Positions 18,027-26,171 are shown, counted from the first letter of the stretch. The stretch is DNA of 40,154 nt from Actinomycetota bacterium (GCA_016870775.1 VGAK01000016.1:1-40154); one strand, 5' to 3'. Notes: generated by a model not told the origin, from the letters alone. Numbers and translations: made by a program.

Positions 18027-19314
18027 TCGCCTCGAGGTCGAGGTGCGCGGTCTCGGGGTAGCGGCGCCACACCACAATCGATGCCGCGACCGGTGCGAGG
18101 GCGAATGTCATCATCACCTGGCCGTACGAGGCGCCCGAATCGACGATCCACCCCGCCGAGACGAGTCCGATCACCCCGCCCAACAACGACGATGTCATGA
18201 TGATCCCGCCGGCAAGACCCCGCACCGGTGTGGGGAACAGTTCGCCGCGATACACCGCCATCGCCGGGTATGACAGACCGAGTGCGACGGCACCGAGGAT
18301 CGCCACCGACCACATCGCCGGTCCCGCGAAGACGAACGAGAGCGCGAGCAGCACCGTGCCGAGGGGCACCATCGTGGTGGCGAGCACGCGGCGCCCGCGT
18401 TCATCGGCGATGTGCCCACCCGCGACCAGCCCCGCCATGGCCGGTGCCGAGGTGAGGGTGGTGAAGACCGCCACCAGCAGCGCCGAGAAACCGCGGTCGT
18501 CGCGCAGGTAGCGGTTCTGGAAGATCGAGGCCGTCGCCACGAAGATGTTCGACAGGAACACCACCGTGCAGATGCTCACGAGGTGCCGTCGTGCGGTCGC
18601 GGTGAACGGGGTGCGCCGGCCGCGGCCGACGTTGCGTTCGAAGCGCTCCGACTCGGGCAACGATCGCGTGACGATGACGGCGACCACGAGCCACACGAGC
18701 GCCACCGCATAGACCCATCGCCAGGACTGAGTGCCCAGATCTGCCAAGGGCAGCGAGGCCACGGCGACACCAGCACCCGCACCCGAGAGGATCGCGAGCA
18801 GCCCCGTGGCCCAGGCGCGCGAGTTCGCGGGCATCTCCTCGATCGTGAGGACCGCGAGCAGGATGTCGAGGGTCAAGCCCAGGGGCCGGCCGATCGCCTG
18901 GGTGGCCACGAGGAACGGAAAGTTCGGGGCCAGCGCACCGAGGGAGGCGACGACGGGGGCCGCCCAGGCGGTCGCGATGATCATCGGGCGGCGCCCGCGC
19001 CGGTCGGCGAAGGCCACGATCGGCAGGCAGATGATGATCCCCATGCGCACGACGGCCGCACCGATTCCCTGACCGGTGTTGCCGACGTCGAACTCCTCGG
19101 CAGCAAAGGCGACGGTCTGGGTGAAGAGGGTGTTGATGAACGCCGAGGACATCGAGACGAGTGCGAGCAGGACCAGCACCGTGCGCTGACGATCGGTGAA
19201 CTGATCCGACGGCATCCACGCGCGCCGGCCCCGCCCAGTGCCCCCGCTTCGATCAGCACGATCGGGACTCGCATCGGGTGCGCGCGGCACGACGGTCGCA
19301 TCGTCGGAGGTCAC
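17998..19314 (-). CDS. MFS transporter
   Basis: A 438-residue membrane protein with about 12 helices. The loop between helices 2 and 3 reads ADRRGRRPM, matching the MFS signature G-x-x-x-D-R-x-G-R-R, and a second copy ADERGRRVL appears in the second half. LFPTPVRGLAGG resembles the sugar/metabolite:H+ symporter part of the superfamily; substrate unknown. GTG 19314 is chosen because TATGCT lies 6 nt upstream; an ATG at the MPSDQF segment, 33 codons later, is possible since the first 30 residues are low-complexity. The frame remains open further upstream into murA and that extension is rejected. Confidence 0.82.
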   Translation of the reverse strand: MTSDDATVVPRAPDASPDRADRSGGTGRGRRAWMPSDQFTDRQRTVLVLLALVSMSSAFINTLFTQTVAFAAEEFDVGNTGQGIGAAVVRMGIIICLPIVAFADRRGRRPMIIATAWAAPVVASLGALAPNFPFLVATQAIGRPLGLTLDILLAVLTIEEMPANSRAWATGLLAILSGAGAGVAVASLPLADLGTQSWRWVYAVALVWLVVAVIVTRSLPESERFERNVGRGRRTPFTATARRHLVSICTVVFLSNIFVATASIFQNRYLRDDRGFSALLVAVFTTLTSAPAMAGLVAGGHIADERGRRVLATTMVPLGTVLLALSFVFAGPAMWSVAILGAVALGLSYPAMAVYRGELFPTPVRGLAGGIIMTSSLLGGVIGLVSAGWIVDSGASYGQVMMTFALAPVAASIVVWRRYPETAHLDLEAITGEDQPTR

Positions 19315-19320
19315 GGCGGG

Positions 19321-19328
19321 AGCATACT
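19321..19328. promoter_or_regulatory. Overlapping divergent -10 boxes, MFS gene and murA
   Basis: On the minus strand TATGCT (19321-19326) is 6 nt before the MFS GTG. On the plus strand CATACT (19323-19328) is 7 nt before the second murA ATG (19336). The two boxes share four bases, so the promoters should exclude each other. Both genes would be leaderless. Confidence 0.4.
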
Positions 19329-19335
19329 TATGGAC

Positions 19336-20649
19336 ATGTCGGAAGCACCTCGGTCGCACGGCGACGAGGTGATCGTCGTCGCACGCAGCGGTCCGTTGTC
19401 GGGGACTGTCACGGTGCCCGGTGCGAAGAACTCGGTGCTCAAGTTGATGGCAGCCGCGCTGCTCGCCGACGGGACGCATCTCCTGACGAACGTGCCTGTG
19501 ATCACCGATGTCGAGATGATGGCCGACCTGCTGCGCACGCTCGGTGTGTCGATCACGGTGCACCCCACCGGCACCGGCGAGACGGGGCAACGCCTCGAGC
19601 TGGTGAACACCGGCGCGATCACTCCGGTGGCGCCGTTCGAGCAGGCCGACCGCATCCGGGCATCGGTGAACCTGCTGGGGCCGCTGCTGTCGCGATTCGG
19701 GGAGATCGAGATCGGGCTCCCCGGTGGCGATGATTTCGGATCACGACCGATCGACATGCACCTGTCGGGCCTCGAGGCAATGGGCGCGGTCTTCGAGGTG
19801 CGTCCCGACTGCATCGTCGGTCGGTGCGACAGGCTGCGCGGTGCCGAGATCGAGTTCGGATTCCCGAGCGTGGGCGCGACCGAGAACATCCTCTGTGCGG
19901 CCGTGCTCGCCGACGGCACGACCGTGATCAGGAACGCCGCCCGCGAGCCCGAGATCGTCGACCTGTGCGCGATGCTGCGCCGGATGGGGGCGCACATGGA
20001 TGGTGAGGGCACCTCGACCATCACCGTGCGCGGTGTCGTGCCGGGTTCGCTCGGGCCGGCGCGCCACGAGGTGGTGACCGACCGTGTGCAGGCCGCCACC
20101 TACATCGCAGCCGTGGGCATGTGCGGGGGACGAGTGCGCATCGAGCGGGCGGTCGCCGACCACATGGGTGTGATGCTCGGGCGCTTCACCGACATGGGGC
20201 TCCAGATCGACACCGACGAGGCCGGCCTCACCGCCGCGTGCGACCGCCGGCTCACCTCGATCGACGTGGCGACCCTGCCATTCCCGGGAGTGGCGACCGA
20301 CTACAAGCCGCTCGTGGTCGCCATGCTCTCCGTCGCCGACGGCACCGGCATCGTGACCGAGAATCTCTATCCGGGCCGGTTCCGCTACGTCGAGGAGTTG
20401 CGCAAGCTGGGGGCGGGCATCACGATCGACGGCCACCATGCGGTGGTGCGCGGGGTCGGGCACCTCACCGGCGCGCGCGTCGACGCGCCCGACATCCGAG
20501 CGGGTGCTGCACTCGTGGTCGCCGGACTCGCCGCCAGCGGGATCACCGAGATCGGTGAGATCCACCACATCGACCGCGGCTACGACGACATCGTCGGGCG
20601 CCTCGCCGGGCTCGGTGCCCCGATCAGTCGGGAGTCACAGGCGAGTTGA
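19336..20649 (+). CDS. murA: UDP-N-acetylglucosamine 1-carboxyvinyltransferase (MurA)
   Basis: A 437-residue enzyme making enolpyruvyl-UDP-GlcNAc, the first committed step of peptidoglycan synthesis, in the cytoplasm. The opening PLSGTVTVPGAKNSVL holds the Lys-Asn pair, and RIRASVNLLGPLLSRFG matches the family. At the active-site loop, LPGGDDFGSRPIDMH, Asp132 replaces the catalytic Cys (Cys115 in E. coli); this substitution is known in mycobacteria and gives fosfomycin resistance. ATG 19336 is preferred over ATG 19330 because of the upstream -10-like box. Its 3' end overlaps the small convergent membrane-protein gene by 26 bp. Confidence 0.96.
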   Translation: MSEAPRSHGDEVIVVARSGPLSGTVTVPGAKNSVLKLMAAALLADGTHLLTNVPVITDVEMMADLLRTLGVSITVHPTGTGETGQRLELVNTGAITPVAPFEQADRIRASVNLLGPLLSRFGEIEIGLPGGDDFGSRPIDMHLSGLEAMGAVFEVRPDCIVGRCDRLRGAEIEFGFPSVGATENILCAAVLADGTTVIRNAAREPEIVDLCAMLRRMGAHMDGEGTSTITVRGVVPGSLGPARHEVVTDRVQAATYIAAVGMCGGRVRIERAVADHMGVMLGRFTDMGLQIDTDEAGLTAACDRRLTSIDVATLPFPGVATDYKPLVVAMLSVADGTGIVTENLYPGRFRYVEELRKLGAGITIDGHHAVVRGVGHLTGARVDAPDIRAGAALVVAGLAASGITEIGEIHHIDRGYDDIVGRLAGLGAPISRESQAS

Positions 20650-20812
20650 GCGGTGCGTCCCCGGTCGAGTCGGGTTCGACCGCCGGGGGTCCGCCCAGGC
20701 TCTTGGCGCGCTTGTTCGCCAGCCACAGGAGCCACGCGATCAGTGCGATCGGGCCGGCCGCGAAGAGGAACTCGTCCCAGCCACCCTGGTGGGCGATCAG
20801 CGATGCGTTCAC
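20624..20812 (-). CDS. Small single-pass membrane protein, unknown function
   Basis: A 62-residue protein beginning (V)NASLIAHQGGWDEFLF, with one membrane helix around residues 16-31 (FAAGPIALIAWLLWLA), then a basic stop-transfer NKRAKS and a Pro/Asp-rich tail. The GTG start at 20812 is decided by TACGCT exactly 6 nt upstream, matching the leaderless pattern seen elsewhere. A longer open frame to 21076 would run antisense through the NifU-domain gene and is rejected. I do not recognise a family. Small proteins with an N-terminal membrane helix and cytoplasmic tail are common in actinobacteria. Confidence 0.6.
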   Translation of the reverse strand: MNASLIAHQGGWDEFLFAAGPIALIAWLLWLANKRAKSLGGPPAVEPDSTGDAPLNSPVTPD

Positions 20813-20818
20813 GCCACC

Positions 20819-20857
20819 AGCGTAGACCGGCGGGGCGAACTCACCGGTCGGTATCGT
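20819..20857. promoter_or_regulatory. Divergent leaderless-type promoters, small membrane protein and NifU-domain gene
   Basis: Minus strand TACGCT (20819-20824) is 6 nt before GTG 20812. Plus strand TATCGT (20852-20857) is 7 nt before GTG 20865. No Shine-Dalgarno sequence precedes either start. Confidence 0.5.
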
Positions 20858-20864
20858 TTCCGGT

Positions 20865-21098
20865 GTGACGATGCGCGCACAGGTCGAGGAGACCATCGAG
20901 GTGATCCGACCGGCCTTGCAGGCCGACGGCGGCGACATCGTGCTCCACGATGTCGATGAGTCGACCGGGATCGTGAAGGTCTCGCTGGTCGGTGCCTGCA
21001 CCACCTGCCCGGCCTCTGACCAGACGATGAAGGCCGGGATCGAGCGGATCATGAAGGATCGCATCGACGGGGTCACCGAAGTCGTCCAGGTCGTCTAG
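20865..21098 (+). CDS. NifU C-terminal-domain protein (Fe-S cluster scaffold/carrier)
   Basis: A 77-residue protein consisting only of the NifU C-terminal (Nfu) domain. It shows EETIEVIRPALQADGGDI followed by VGACTTCPAS, whose Cys45 and Cys48 form the CxxC that binds an Fe-S cluster between two protomers. It probably delivers clusters to apo-proteins. GTG 20865 is supported by TATCGT 7 nt upstream; an ATG two codons later is also possible. It is likely first of a plus-strand unit, with the MeaB-type GTPase gene 10 nt downstream. Confidence 0.9.
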   Translation: MTMRAQVEETIEVIRPALQADGGDIVLHDVDESTGIVKVSLVGACTTCPASDQTMKAGIERIMKDRIDGVTEVVQVV

Positions 21099-21107
21099 GT
21101 CGCCGCG

Positions 21108-22070
21108 GTGGCACGGCGCACCCTGGAGCCCTCGGCCCTGTTCGCGGCCGCGTGTGCCGGCGATCGTGCCGCACTTGCCCGCGCACTGAGCCTGCTCGAG
21201 CGCGGCGACCAAGCCGCGCGCGAGATGGGACGCCTCGCCTACACCCGCGGCGGCACCGGCTACACCGTGGGCATCACCGGCGCGCCCGGAGCAGGTAAGT
21301 CGACGCTCACGAGTGCGGTGATCCGCCATGTGCGCACCGCCGGGACAGAGGTCGCGGTGCTCGCGATCGATCCGTCGTCGCCCTTCACCGGTGGTGCGAT
21401 CCTGGGTGACCGGGTGCGGATGCAGGACCACGCCACCGACCCGGGCGTGTTCATCCGCTCGATGGCCACCCGGGGGCACCTCGGCGGACTCTCGCTCGCC
21501 ACTCCCGAGGCGATCCGCATGCTCGATGCCGTCGGGCGCGGCTGGATCGTCGTCGAGACGGTCGGCGTCGGCCAGGTGGAAGTCGAGATCGCCGGCAAGG
21601 CCGACACCACCGTGGTGGTGCTGAACCCGGGCTGGGGCGACTCGGTCCAGGCCAACAAGGCCGGTCTCATGGAGATCGCCGACATCTTCGTCATCAACAA
21701 GGCCGACCGCAAGGGAGTGGAGGAGACGCGCCGCGACATCGAGCAGATGCTCGAGTTGAGCGATCTGGCCCACGATGCGTGGCGCCCGCCGATCCTGGCG
21801 ACGGTGGGCAGCACCGGCGAGGGTGTGCCGGCGCTGTGGGACGCGGTGACCGGGCACCGCGCGTTCATCGGGGGCTCGGGTGAGTTGACGCGGCGACGCG
21901 AGCACCGCCTGCGCGAGGAGTTGCGCGAGATCGTGGCGCGCCGCCTCGAGCACCGGGCGCGGGAGGTCTGCACCGGTGAGCGGTGGGAGAGCCTGCAGGC
22001 AGACGTGCTCGAGCGACGGATCGACCCGTGGTCGGCCGCCGACGAGATGCTGAAGGGGGTCGGGGCGTGA
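21108..22070 (+). CDS. MeaB/ArgK-type G3E GTPase (methylmalonyl-CoA mutase chaperone family)
   Basis: A 320-residue P-loop GTPase. Walker A GAPGAGKS is at 58-65, the switch region includes DPSSPFTGGAILGDRVRM and RSMATRGHLGGL, ETVGVGQVE is at 150-158, and the base-specificity motif NKAD is at 197-200. These are the hallmarks of MeaB, which protects and loads B12 onto acyl-CoA mutases. No mutase gene is in the window, so the partner must be elsewhere. The GTG start follows the NifU-domain gene by 9 nt, and the stop overlaps the enoyl-CoA hydratase start (GTGA). Confidence 0.9.
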   Translation: MARRTLEPSALFAAACAGDRAALARALSLLERGDQAAREMGRLAYTRGGTGYTVGITGAPGAGKSTLTSAVIRHVRTAGTEVAVLAIDPSSPFTGGAILGDRVRMQDHATDPGVFIRSMATRGHLGGLSLATPEAIRMLDAVGRGWIVVETVGVGQVEVEIAGKADTTVVVLNPGWGDSVQANKAGLMEIADIFVINKADRKGVEETRRDIEQMLELSDLAHDAWRPPILATVGSTGEGVPALWDAVTGHRAFIGGSGELTRRREHRLREELREIVARRLEHRAREVCTGERWESLQADVLERRIDPWSAADEMLKGVGA

Positions 22071-22840
22071 GCGGTCTGGTGCTGTGCGAGAGGCACGACG
22101 ACGGCACGGCGGTGCTGACATTGAACTCGCCCAAGGTGAACGCGCTGTCCACGGCCCTGCTCGCCGAATTGGGTGCCCACGCCGGGGCACTCACGCGTGA
22201 CCCGGTGGGCGCGGTGGTGGTGTGGGGTGGCGAGCGGATCTTCGCCGCCGGTGCCGACATCTCCGAGTTCGCCGGTGTCGCCGAGGCGCGCACGATCGGG
22301 GCCGCGTTCCACGCCGCGCTCGATGCCGTGGCGGCGATCCCCTCGTTCGTGATCGCGGCGGTCTCGGGCTACGCACTCGGCGGTGGGTGCGAACTCGCGC
22401 TCGCCTGCGACTATCGCATCGCCTCGGACAAAGCCGTGTTCGGCCAGCCCGAGATACTGCTCGGCATCATCCCCGGCGGTGGCGGCACGCAGCGCCTGCC
22501 CCGCACCGTGGGGGCGAGTCGCGCCAAGGAGATGATGCTCACCGGTCGTCAGGTGCGCGCCGACGAGGCACTCGCGATCGGCCTCGCCGACGAGGTGGTC
22601 GCGCATGCGCAGTGCCTCGCGCGGGCGAGGGCACTCGCCGCAGAGATCGCCCGTGGCCCGCGGCTCGCCCAGCAGATCACCAAGCGCGTCGTCGATGCTG
22701 GTCTGAGCACCGATCTCGCCTCGGGGCTCGCACTCGAGCGGGCCGCCTTCGAGGAGGTCTTTTCCACCGAGGACAGCCAGATCGGTGTGGCGAGCTTCCG
22801 CGAGAACGGACCCGGCAAGGCCGTCTTCACCGGGCGCTGA
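22067..22840 (+). CDS. Enoyl-CoA hydratase/isomerase (crotonase family)
   Basis: A 257-residue crotonase-fold enzyme hydrating 2-enoyl-CoAs, probably in fatty-acid or branched-chain acid breakdown. The oxyanion segment FAAGADISEF and the glycine-rich YALGGGCELALACD are present. Both catalytic glutamates of true hydratases are there and 20 residues apart, Glu109 in GGGCE and Glu129 in QPE, followed by IIPGGGGTQRLPR. Start GTG 22067 overlaps the MeaB-type stop. Coupling with a mutase chaperone suggests propionate or branched-chain acyl-CoA metabolism, which is inference. Confidence 0.92.
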   Translation: MSGLVLCERHDDGTAVLTLNSPKVNALSTALLAELGAHAGALTRDPVGAVVVWGGERIFAAGADISEFAGVAEARTIGAAFHAALDAVAAIPSFVIAAVSGYALGGGCELALACDYRIASDKAVFGQPEILLGIIPGGGGTQRLPRTVGASRAKEMMLTGRQVRADEALAIGLADEVVAHAQCLARARALAAEIARGPRLAQQITKRVVDAGLSTDLASGLALERAAFEEVFSTEDSQIGVASFRENGPGKAVFTGR

Positions 22841-22861
22841 GACGACCGGGAGCCCGACACC

Positions 22862-23545
22862 GTGGACCACGGCCCGAACCAGCGCAGTGTCGCTGCGCGC
22901 ACCGTGCGCGTGGCGCTCGTGATGGCGGTCGCCTTCGTGGTCTTTGGTGCCTCCTTCGGCGTGCTCGCCGTCGGTGCGGGGGCATCGGTGGCACAAGCCT
23001 GTGCGATGTCGCTGCTCGTCTTCACCGGGGCCTCGCAGATGTCGGCGGTCAGCGTGATCGCCTCGGGCGGGAGCGTGGCAAGCGCGCTCGGTGGTGCGAC
23101 CCTGCTGGCCGCACGCAACGCGGTCTACGGACTCGCGCTCGCACCCGAGGTGCGCGGGGGGCCGCTGCGGCGCGCCATCGGTGCCCAGTGGGTGATCGAC
23201 GAGACCACCGCGCTCGTCACCTCCGAGGCCGACCCGGCGTCGCGCCGCACCGTGTTCTGGACCGCGGCACCGATCCTGTATGCGGCGTGGAACCTGGGCA
23301 CGCTGCTCGGCGCGCTCGCCGGGGGTGCCATCGATCCCCACAGGTTCGGTCTCGATGCGGCGTTCCCCGTGATGTTCACCGCGATGCTCGCACCGCACCT
23401 GCGCACCCGCGCCGGTCGGCGCGCGGCGTTGTTCGGCGGGATCACCACCGTGGCACTGGCGCCATTCATCCCGGTGGGACTGCCGATCCTGGTGGCGGCG
23501 TTCGGGATGCTCTTTGGGCTCTCTGCCGACGGGGGTGAGTCGTGA
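22862..23545 (+). CDS. azlC: AzlC family branched-chain amino acid export subunit
   Basis: A 227-residue membrane protein. The early block FGASFGVLA followed by MSLLVFTGASQMSAV and AARNAVYGLAL is typical of AzlC, the large subunit of exporters of branched-chain amino acids and analogues (AzlCD, BrnFE). The DETTALV segment is also conserved. The start GTG 22862 is 21 nt after the hydratase gene; a different start within a few codons cannot be excluded. Its stop overlaps the azlD start as GTGA, the usual pairing. Confidence 0.88.
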   Translation: MDHGPNQRSVAARTVRVALVMAVAFVVFGASFGVLAVGAGASVAQACAMSLLVFTGASQMSAVSVIASGGSVASALGGATLLAARNAVYGLALAPEVRGGPLRRAIGAQWVIDETTALVTSEADPASRRTVFWTAAPILYAAWNLGTLLGALAGGAIDPHRFGLDAAFPVMFTAMLAPHLRTRAGRRAALFGGITTVALAPFIPVGLPILVAAFGMLFGLSADGGES

Positions 23546-23844
23546 CCTGGACACTGGTGCTGGTGCTGGCCGCGATCGCCTTCGGGTTCAAGGTGATGGG
23601 AGCCGTCGTGATCGGTCAGCGGACGATGCCCGTGGTGCTCGAGCGGTGCCTGTTGTTGATCCCGGCCGCCCTGTTGACCGGATTGATCACCAAGGACACC
23701 TTCACGAACGGACAGGCGCTCACCCTCGATGCTCGTGCGCTCGGTCTCGCGGTCGCAGTCGTTGCCACGTGGCGGCGACTGCCGTTCATCGTGGTGATCG
23801 TGCTCGGCGTGGGATCAACCGCGCTCCTGCGCACGCTCGCCTGA
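23542..23844 (+). CDS. azlD: AzlD family branched-chain amino acid export subunit
   Basis: A 100-residue protein of about four membrane helices. It contains VLERCLLLIPAALLTGLI, near the conserved Pro of AzlD, and ends in a short hydrophobic helix after WRRLPFIVV. Size, topology and overlap with azlC identify it as the small subunit of the exporter. The gene ends convergently with the SRPBCC gene, with a 33-bp gap holding no convincing terminator. Confidence 0.87.
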   Translation: MTWTLVLVLAAIAFGFKVMGAVVIGQRTMPVVLERCLLLIPAALLTGLITKDTFTNGQALTLDARALGLAVAVVATWRRLPFIVVIVLGVGSTALLRTLA

Positions 23845-23877
23845 CCGGGGTGCATCGCGGACCGGGCACAGCGCGGG

Positions 23878-24321
23878 TCAGGACGCTTCGACGATGCGCT
23901 TGAGTGCGCGCAGGTTCCTGCGCCAGATCGCCTTCATCACGATCTGACCGCCCACGAGAGCCCCGATCGGTCCACCGAGCCACCACGGAAAGATCAGCCG
24001 CTCGGACCACGTGAACCGGGTGCGCGAGTCGCCGAGGGCCGCCAGGGTGAACTCCCCGGTGCCGGTGACCACTCCGGTGTGCGAGACACCCATGGTGCGC
24101 TCCGGCTCCCAGGCGGTGATCGTCATCTTGTCCTGCAGACGGATCGGGCCGACCTTGGTGTCGCACAGGAACCGCGTGCCGACCCCGCGGGTCTGGGTGC
24201 CCTCGAAGGTGATCGCGACGGCGTCGGCCATCCAATCGACATGGCGCTCGATGGGCTCGACGACCCCCCACACGCGCGCGACGGGGGCGTCGATGTCGAC
24301 AGAGACGACGATGCGGCTCAC
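23878..24321 (-). CDS. SRPBCC (START/polyketide-cyclase-like) domain protein
   Basis: A 147-residue soluble protein. It begins VSRIVVSVDIDAPVARVWGVV, the typical opening strand of the SRPBCC fold, and continues with ITFEGTQTRGVGTRF and RFTWSERLIFPWWLGG, ending in a long C-terminal helix NLRALKRIVEAS. Members bind hydrophobic ligands or help cyclisation; the ligand here is unknown. GTG 24321 lies 5 nt after the galT stop, so it is probably co-transcribed with galT. A longer reading into galT is rejected. Confidence 0.8.
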   Translation of the reverse strand: MSRIVVSVDIDAPVARVWGVVEPIERHVDWMADAVAITFEGTQTRGVGTRFLCDTKVGPIRLQDKMTITAWEPERTMGVSHTGVVTGTGEFTLAALGDSRTRFTWSERLIFPWWLGGPIGALVGGQIVMKAIWRRNLRALKRIVEAS

Positions 24322-24326
24322 CGGGG

Positions 24327-25310
24327 TCAGCCGACCACGGAGGAGACCGAGCGCAGCTCGGCGGCGGCGCTCTCGGGGGAGACGATGTTGATCATCACAC
24401 CCGTGCCGCGCTCGAAGCCGGCGGTGGTGGTGAGCTTTGGCCACAGGTGGGCGTGCCAGTGGTACACGCCCGAGTGGTGCGACGGCGCGGTGTGGAACAC
24501 CAGGTTGAAGGCGATGTCACCGAGCACCCCCACGAGGTGCGCGAGGGCGTCGCGGATCGCGATGCCCACGCCCGTCAACGCCGCATCGGGCGTGTCGACC
24601 AGATGCTGATGGTGGGCCTTGGGCATGATCAGCAGCTCGAACGGGCTGGACGACCAGAACGGACAGATCACGAGGGCGTGCTCGTTGTCGAGGACGTGAC
24701 GCTCTCCTTTGTCCTCGGCCTCGGTGGTGGTGCACACGATGCAGCCCCCCTTGAAGCGCTCGAAGGCACGCTCCTCCTCGAGGATCTCGCCCGGGACGAA
24801 CGGCAGGCCCAGCAACTGCCCGTGCGGGTGCGACAGCGACGCGCCGGCTTCGCGGCCGTGGTTCACGATGGCCTGGGTGTACCGGATGTTCGGCGTGGCG
24901 GCGTGCGCGACGAAGCGGTCCCTGAGGGTCGACATCAGGTCGGCGATGACCTCGTCGGTGAATTGATCGAGGCGCGTCCCGTGCTCGGGCGAGAACACGA
25001 ACACCTCGTGGGTGCCGCTCGCCTCGGCCATCACGTGGACCGGGCCGAGGTTGCGCACCGCGAGCGACTCGTCACCCTCGAAGGCGGGGTAGCGGTTCGG
25101 GACCACCCGCATCCGCCACCGACCGGCAGAGTCGCTCAGGACCTGCAGCGGTGTTTCGTTGCGCGACGCGCCGGGGCACAAGGGACACTCACGCTCCGGG
25201 TCGCCCTCCACCTGCACCGCGCGCGGTGCGAAGTCGCTCGAGCGCTTTGCACGGTCCGGGACGACGGTCACCCACCGGCCGGTGAGGAGATTGAGTCGCA
25301 ACTGGCTCAC
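24327..25310 (-). CDS. galT: Galactose-1-phosphate uridylyltransferase
   Basis: A 327-residue HIT-superfamily enzyme swapping UMP between UDP-glucose and galactose 1-phosphate. Zinc ligands appear as ECPLCPG (Cys42, Cys45), the nucleotidyl-binding PNRYPAF follows, and the active site HPHGQ is at 161-165 with nucleophile His163. The second HIT-like half has HHSGVYHWHAHL. No galK or galE neighbours are seen, so it may act on another sugar phosphate. The start GTG 25310 has no ribosome site but has TATCCT 8 nt upstream; in-frame codons further up are rejected on that ground. Confidence 0.9.
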   Translation of the reverse strand: MSQLRLNLLTGRWVTVVPDRAKRSSDFAPRAVQVEGDPERECPLCPGASRNETPLQVLSDSAGRWRMRVVPNRYPAFEGDESLAVRNLGPVHVMAEASGTHEVFVFSPEHGTRLDQFTDEVIADLMSTLRDRFVAHAATPNIRYTQAIVNHGREAGASLSHPHGQLLGLPFVPGEILEEERAFERFKGGCIVCTTTEAEDKGERHVLDNEHALVICPFWSSSPFELLIMPKAHHQHLVDTPDAALTGVGIAIRDALAHLVGVLGDIAFNLVFHTAPSHHSGVYHWHAHLWPKLTTTAGFERGTGVMINIVSPESAAAELRSVSSVVG

Positions 25311-25318
25311 TCGTGCCA

Positions 25319-25324
25319 AGGATA
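25319..25324 (-). promoter_or_regulatory. -10-like box of galT
   Basis: TATCCT on the minus strand, 8 nt before GTG 25310. It suggests a leaderless or nearly leaderless galT-SRPBCC transcript. Confidence 0.4.
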
Positions 25325-25359
25325 CGAGGAGCACCACCCGAACGGGCGGAGGGACGCGA

Positions 25360-26130
25360 TCACGACCGGCGCGCGTACGTGCTCACGTGACGCGACGTCG
25401 AATCGCCGTGTCCACCGTGTCGCGCCACCAGTGCCAGACCCTGCGCGGTGGCGATCTCGTCGAGCCGCTCGGGGGAGAGGTACCTGACCGACCAGGGCCG
25501 CAGGCGCACCCCACCCGACTCGGTGAACTGCACGAACTGACCCGTGATGCGCCGGTGCTCGGCGTCGTGGCGGGTCACCGAGAGCACCACCTCGGACGCG
25601 GTGATCGTGCGCACGCCCACGTGGTCGCCTCCCCCGTCGCGCGGGGGCATGACGCAGTCGACGATGAACCGCCCGCTCTCGCCGAGCACACCGGCCACCA
25701 GGCCGAGGCACGCCGAGAGCGCGTCGTCGTCGGGGAGATTGAACAAGGTGTTGTAGCCGGCCATCACCACATCGAACGGTCCATCTGACAGTGCCACCGA
25801 GAAGTCGCCGTGCACGAGCGTGGCCGCCGCGAGCGAGTCGCGCCGCCGCGCGAGCGCGAGCATCGCCTCGGACGAGTCGACCCCGGTCAACTCGTCTCCG
25901 GGTGTTCCGCCGGCGCGACGCGCCGCCGCGACGCGCTCGAGCAGGCGCCCCGTGCCGGTGCCGAGGTCGAGCACGCGCGCGGCCGATCCCGGAAGGGCCG
26001 CCAGCACCGTGTCCACGAAGTCGTCGTCGTCGAGGTCTGCGTACCACTCGTCATAGACGTCGGCGAAGGCGTCACCGTAGGTGTGCGCCGCGTATCCCGG
26101 CATGCCGAACCTGTCGATGTCGTCCTTCAC
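25360..26130 (-). CDS. SAM-dependent class I methyltransferase
   Basis: A 256-residue Rossmann-fold methyltransferase. It starts with a region containing YDEWYADLDDDDF, often seen before motif I in small-molecule methyltransferases. Motif I, VLDLGTGTGRLLE (53-65), and the acidic LTGVDSSEAML follow, with FDVVMAGYNTLFNLPDD as motif post-II. The C-terminal half reads as the beta-barrel-like part of the Methyltransf_25 type. Substrate unknown. Start GTG 26130 is a choice by coverage; ATG 26103 (MPGYAAH) is an alternative, and neither has a clear ribosome site. Confidence 0.82.
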   Translation of the reverse strand: MKDDIDRFGMPGYAAHTYGDAFADVYDEWYADLDDDDFVDTVLAALPGSAARVLDLGTGTGRLLERVAAARRAGGTPGDELTGVDSSEAMLALARRRDSLAAATLVHGDFSVALSDGPFDVVMAGYNTLFNLPDDDALSACLGLVAGVLGESGRFIVDCVMPPRDGGGDHVGVRTITASEVVLSVTRHDAEHRRITGQFVQFTESGGVRLRPWSVRYLSPERLDEIATAQGLALVARHGGHGDSTSRHVSTYARRS

Positions 26131-26171
26131 GCGACCAGTCCACCACGACCGGACCTCGATCGGCCCATCGG

